Source: Bemisia tabaci (Eukaryota > Arthropoda > Insecta > Hemiptera > Aleyrodidae). Taken from it: a DNA stretch of 64,000 nucleotides. The notes under the pieces were generated by a model that did no database searches, had not been told where the DNA came from, and worked only from the letters and a program-made list of their open reading frames with translations. The stretch covers positions 64,455,345 through 64,519,344 of the forward strand of contig NC_092794.1 in NCBI RefSeq assembly GCF_918797505.1. The letters run 5' to 3'. Positions 62,098 through 64,000 of this stretch are shown in pieces. Position numbers and translations under genes: made by a program. Position 1 is the stretch's first letter, and each line of letters starts with the position of its first letter.

Positions 62098-64000
62098 CTG
62101 AAAGAAGAAAATTGCGGAATAAAATTACCACTCAAGTAAACCTTTGAAAGAAAAATGAGTTAAAGGGTTTTAATTTCATAGTGTATTAATTAAAATACAA
62201 ACATTATAGGATACAAACCAAGTGAAGATATGAAGCACCTTAGCGTTAAAAGTTGCCCAACTTCCAAGAAAAGCTCCAGGTGACGGCAAAAGAGATACCT
62301 CTGCGAAGTTTTCGTCCAAAATCCGTTGATGATCGTGAGTCCAATTTAAAGAGTAGATAATCTCATGGAGTCAAAGGAGCGTAGAAGATGGATCCAAACG
62401 ATATAGGCAGTTCAGTCATAAACAAGATTCATAAATTCATATTTGACATATTTACTTACCTGTCCCAAAACCGATCCTGTTTTATTTGTTAGATGAATTC
62501 AGCAAATTATAGCATACTTAGGTACATCTCATTGAAACGAAGAAATATATGAGAACCAGACAGGTGTAATTCAACAGAGGTAATCAGAGAACAGTATTCA
62601 TGTTTGAAGAAACAAAGGAAGGAAGGATTTGATTAGACCAGACAATTATTGAAAGAAGTTTGCGTATGGTTGAAAAATCCGATTTCCAGTATTACGCATT
62701 TTATGGACATCCCCCTATGTTTTCTATGTACGTGACTTCAGGTAGATCTCTCTCCAAGTCAGCAACATTCTAAATCTGGAATATATTTATTTTGAATCGG
62801 ACAGGATTCCGGGCTCCAGCTGGGTGCAGAAACTTCATTAAACTTCAAACTTCAAACTTCAACGTGTGCATTATTATATGGCCGCTCGCGTGAAAAAATA
62901 GGAGGACTGTAAAAATTGGAGAAAGGCAATGCCATAAAAGCATAAAAACGGCGTGTTTCTTAAAAAATCAAGGTGAAATCCGCATGTTTTTCGTAAAATC
63001 TCGTTAAAATTAGCGTTATTTGCAAAATTGCGGTCATTTGTGAATTAAGGACAAAAAAAGGTCACTGGATTAGACAATTTTTAGGAAAAGGGGAATTTTG
63101 AAATTGGAAGCATAATTCAAACAATCGAAAGGCCAAGAACTTTCTGCACCCCTGCTAGGCTCATTGGAGATCGAATGAGAGGTCCTCGACGATTTTTCAG
63201 AAAATTTTCATTGATTTTTCCGATGTTCGTGATGTTGATAGACGCTATTAGTGATGACGCCAGCATATGGATTCTTCACGGATTTTCATGTTAGGCTAGT
63301 GTTAGGCAAGACAGCCGTAAATGCTATCTTCTGCATGCTCTCGTGGTTGCGTTTTGGACACACAACAAACGCATCTCCAGGTTAGAAACTCACAGAAGAG
63401 GGCGGCACTCTACTTGAAAGCACTGTTCTCATTGGCTCTCTGGAGAAATAATATAACTTACTGTTGTCTTGCCTGAAACTACGTCATTTTTGGCGCACTT
63501 ACGGCTTTCTCATATGAGTCGTTTTGATACAATTAAGATTAATTTCGCTGTTTTAGTTCTTTCAGTGATTTCATCTAAAAGAGATAAGCCGAATTTTGAA
63601 GGAAACTCGATTTCAAAAATTTGACACTCATTGCTCTATTCTAGGGAGTCGACTAAAACTGGCTGGCCAAAATTCAGTACTTTTTCAGTACATTCCCAAG
63701 CTATTCAGTACCTCCTCAACAGAAAAAATCAGTACTTTCTTAGTATCTCCATTCGACACAATTCGAGAGATTTCAAACATTTGAATTTCTCGCTTAGAGT
63801 GCGACAAAAATGACAAAAAAATGAAATAAATTCCGGACCTTCTAGCGGATCTCCGCACTTTTTCAGTACTTGCGGACCGCCCTTAAAAAATCAGTACTGT
63901 TTCCGGACTTGTAGGAACCCTGCTCTTCGCTATCACGGCACTCTGATTAACAGAGAGACTAAATGATTACATATTGATTTTGCGGGCCCTGGTAAGAATT
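62098..64000. other. Bestrophin intron running off the window
   Basis: The conserved exon that should precede VVTLAVYS (encoding a DWISIPLVYTQ-like motif) is not found here, so this intron extends beyond the window. It contains the interrupted copy of the 55111 element (63295-63945). Inside that copy, the words CAGTACT and TCAGTACT repeat at least seven times in 63670-63900. Confidence 0.6.

Noticed and set aside
62440..62500. Possible upstream bestrophin exon with donor CAG/GTAAGTAAAT
   Set aside because: The translated end (NKTGSVLGQ) does not match the conserved motif before VVTLAVYS, and no suitable acceptor gives a sensible exon.

Overview
The window is eukaryotic nuclear DNA from an arthropod, most likely a hemipteran insect. 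The evidence is many short GT-AG exons in AT-rich introns, insect-like SUMO and lactate dehydrogenase sequences, a DUF4817 helix-turn-helix exon, and many short palindromic transposons. A whitefly-type genome is a guess from the style of the GC-rich repeats; I cannot name the species from sequence alone.

Layout. (1) 2480-5707, minus: a complete three-exon SUMO gene. (2) 6254-16168, plus: UVSSA, the UV-stimulated scaffold protein of transcription-coupled repair, in 12 exons. It is head-to-head with SUMO across about 545 bp. Its zinc-finger exon lacks one base, and a possible 47-codon cassette exon sits between exons 10 and 11. (3) 18763-25700, minus: L-lactate dehydrogenase, with seven coding exons joined in consistent phase, an unresolved start codon and a GC-rich non-coding first exon. 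(4) 25660-44000: about 18 kb with no convincing host gene. It is filled with tandem repeats, palindromic elements and nested insertions. (5) 44081-44326, plus: a small DUF4817 exon or gene. (6) 48971-62097, minus: the 3' six coding exons of a bestrophin chloride channel. Its 5' exons lie beyond position 64000, and its introns hold many transposons and a 117-bp satellite array.

The host genes are unrelated housekeeping or transport genes and do not form a pathway. The most informative non-genic content is the transposon stratigraphy. Several elements can be delimited to the base by target-site duplications, and one has its unoccupied site preserved in a second copy of the host element 13 kb away. 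Several repeats form long near-perfect hairpins that could give double-stranded RNA if transcribed. A few GC-rich modules recur in otherwise unrelated repeats. I saw no CRISPR, phage or prokaryotic system.
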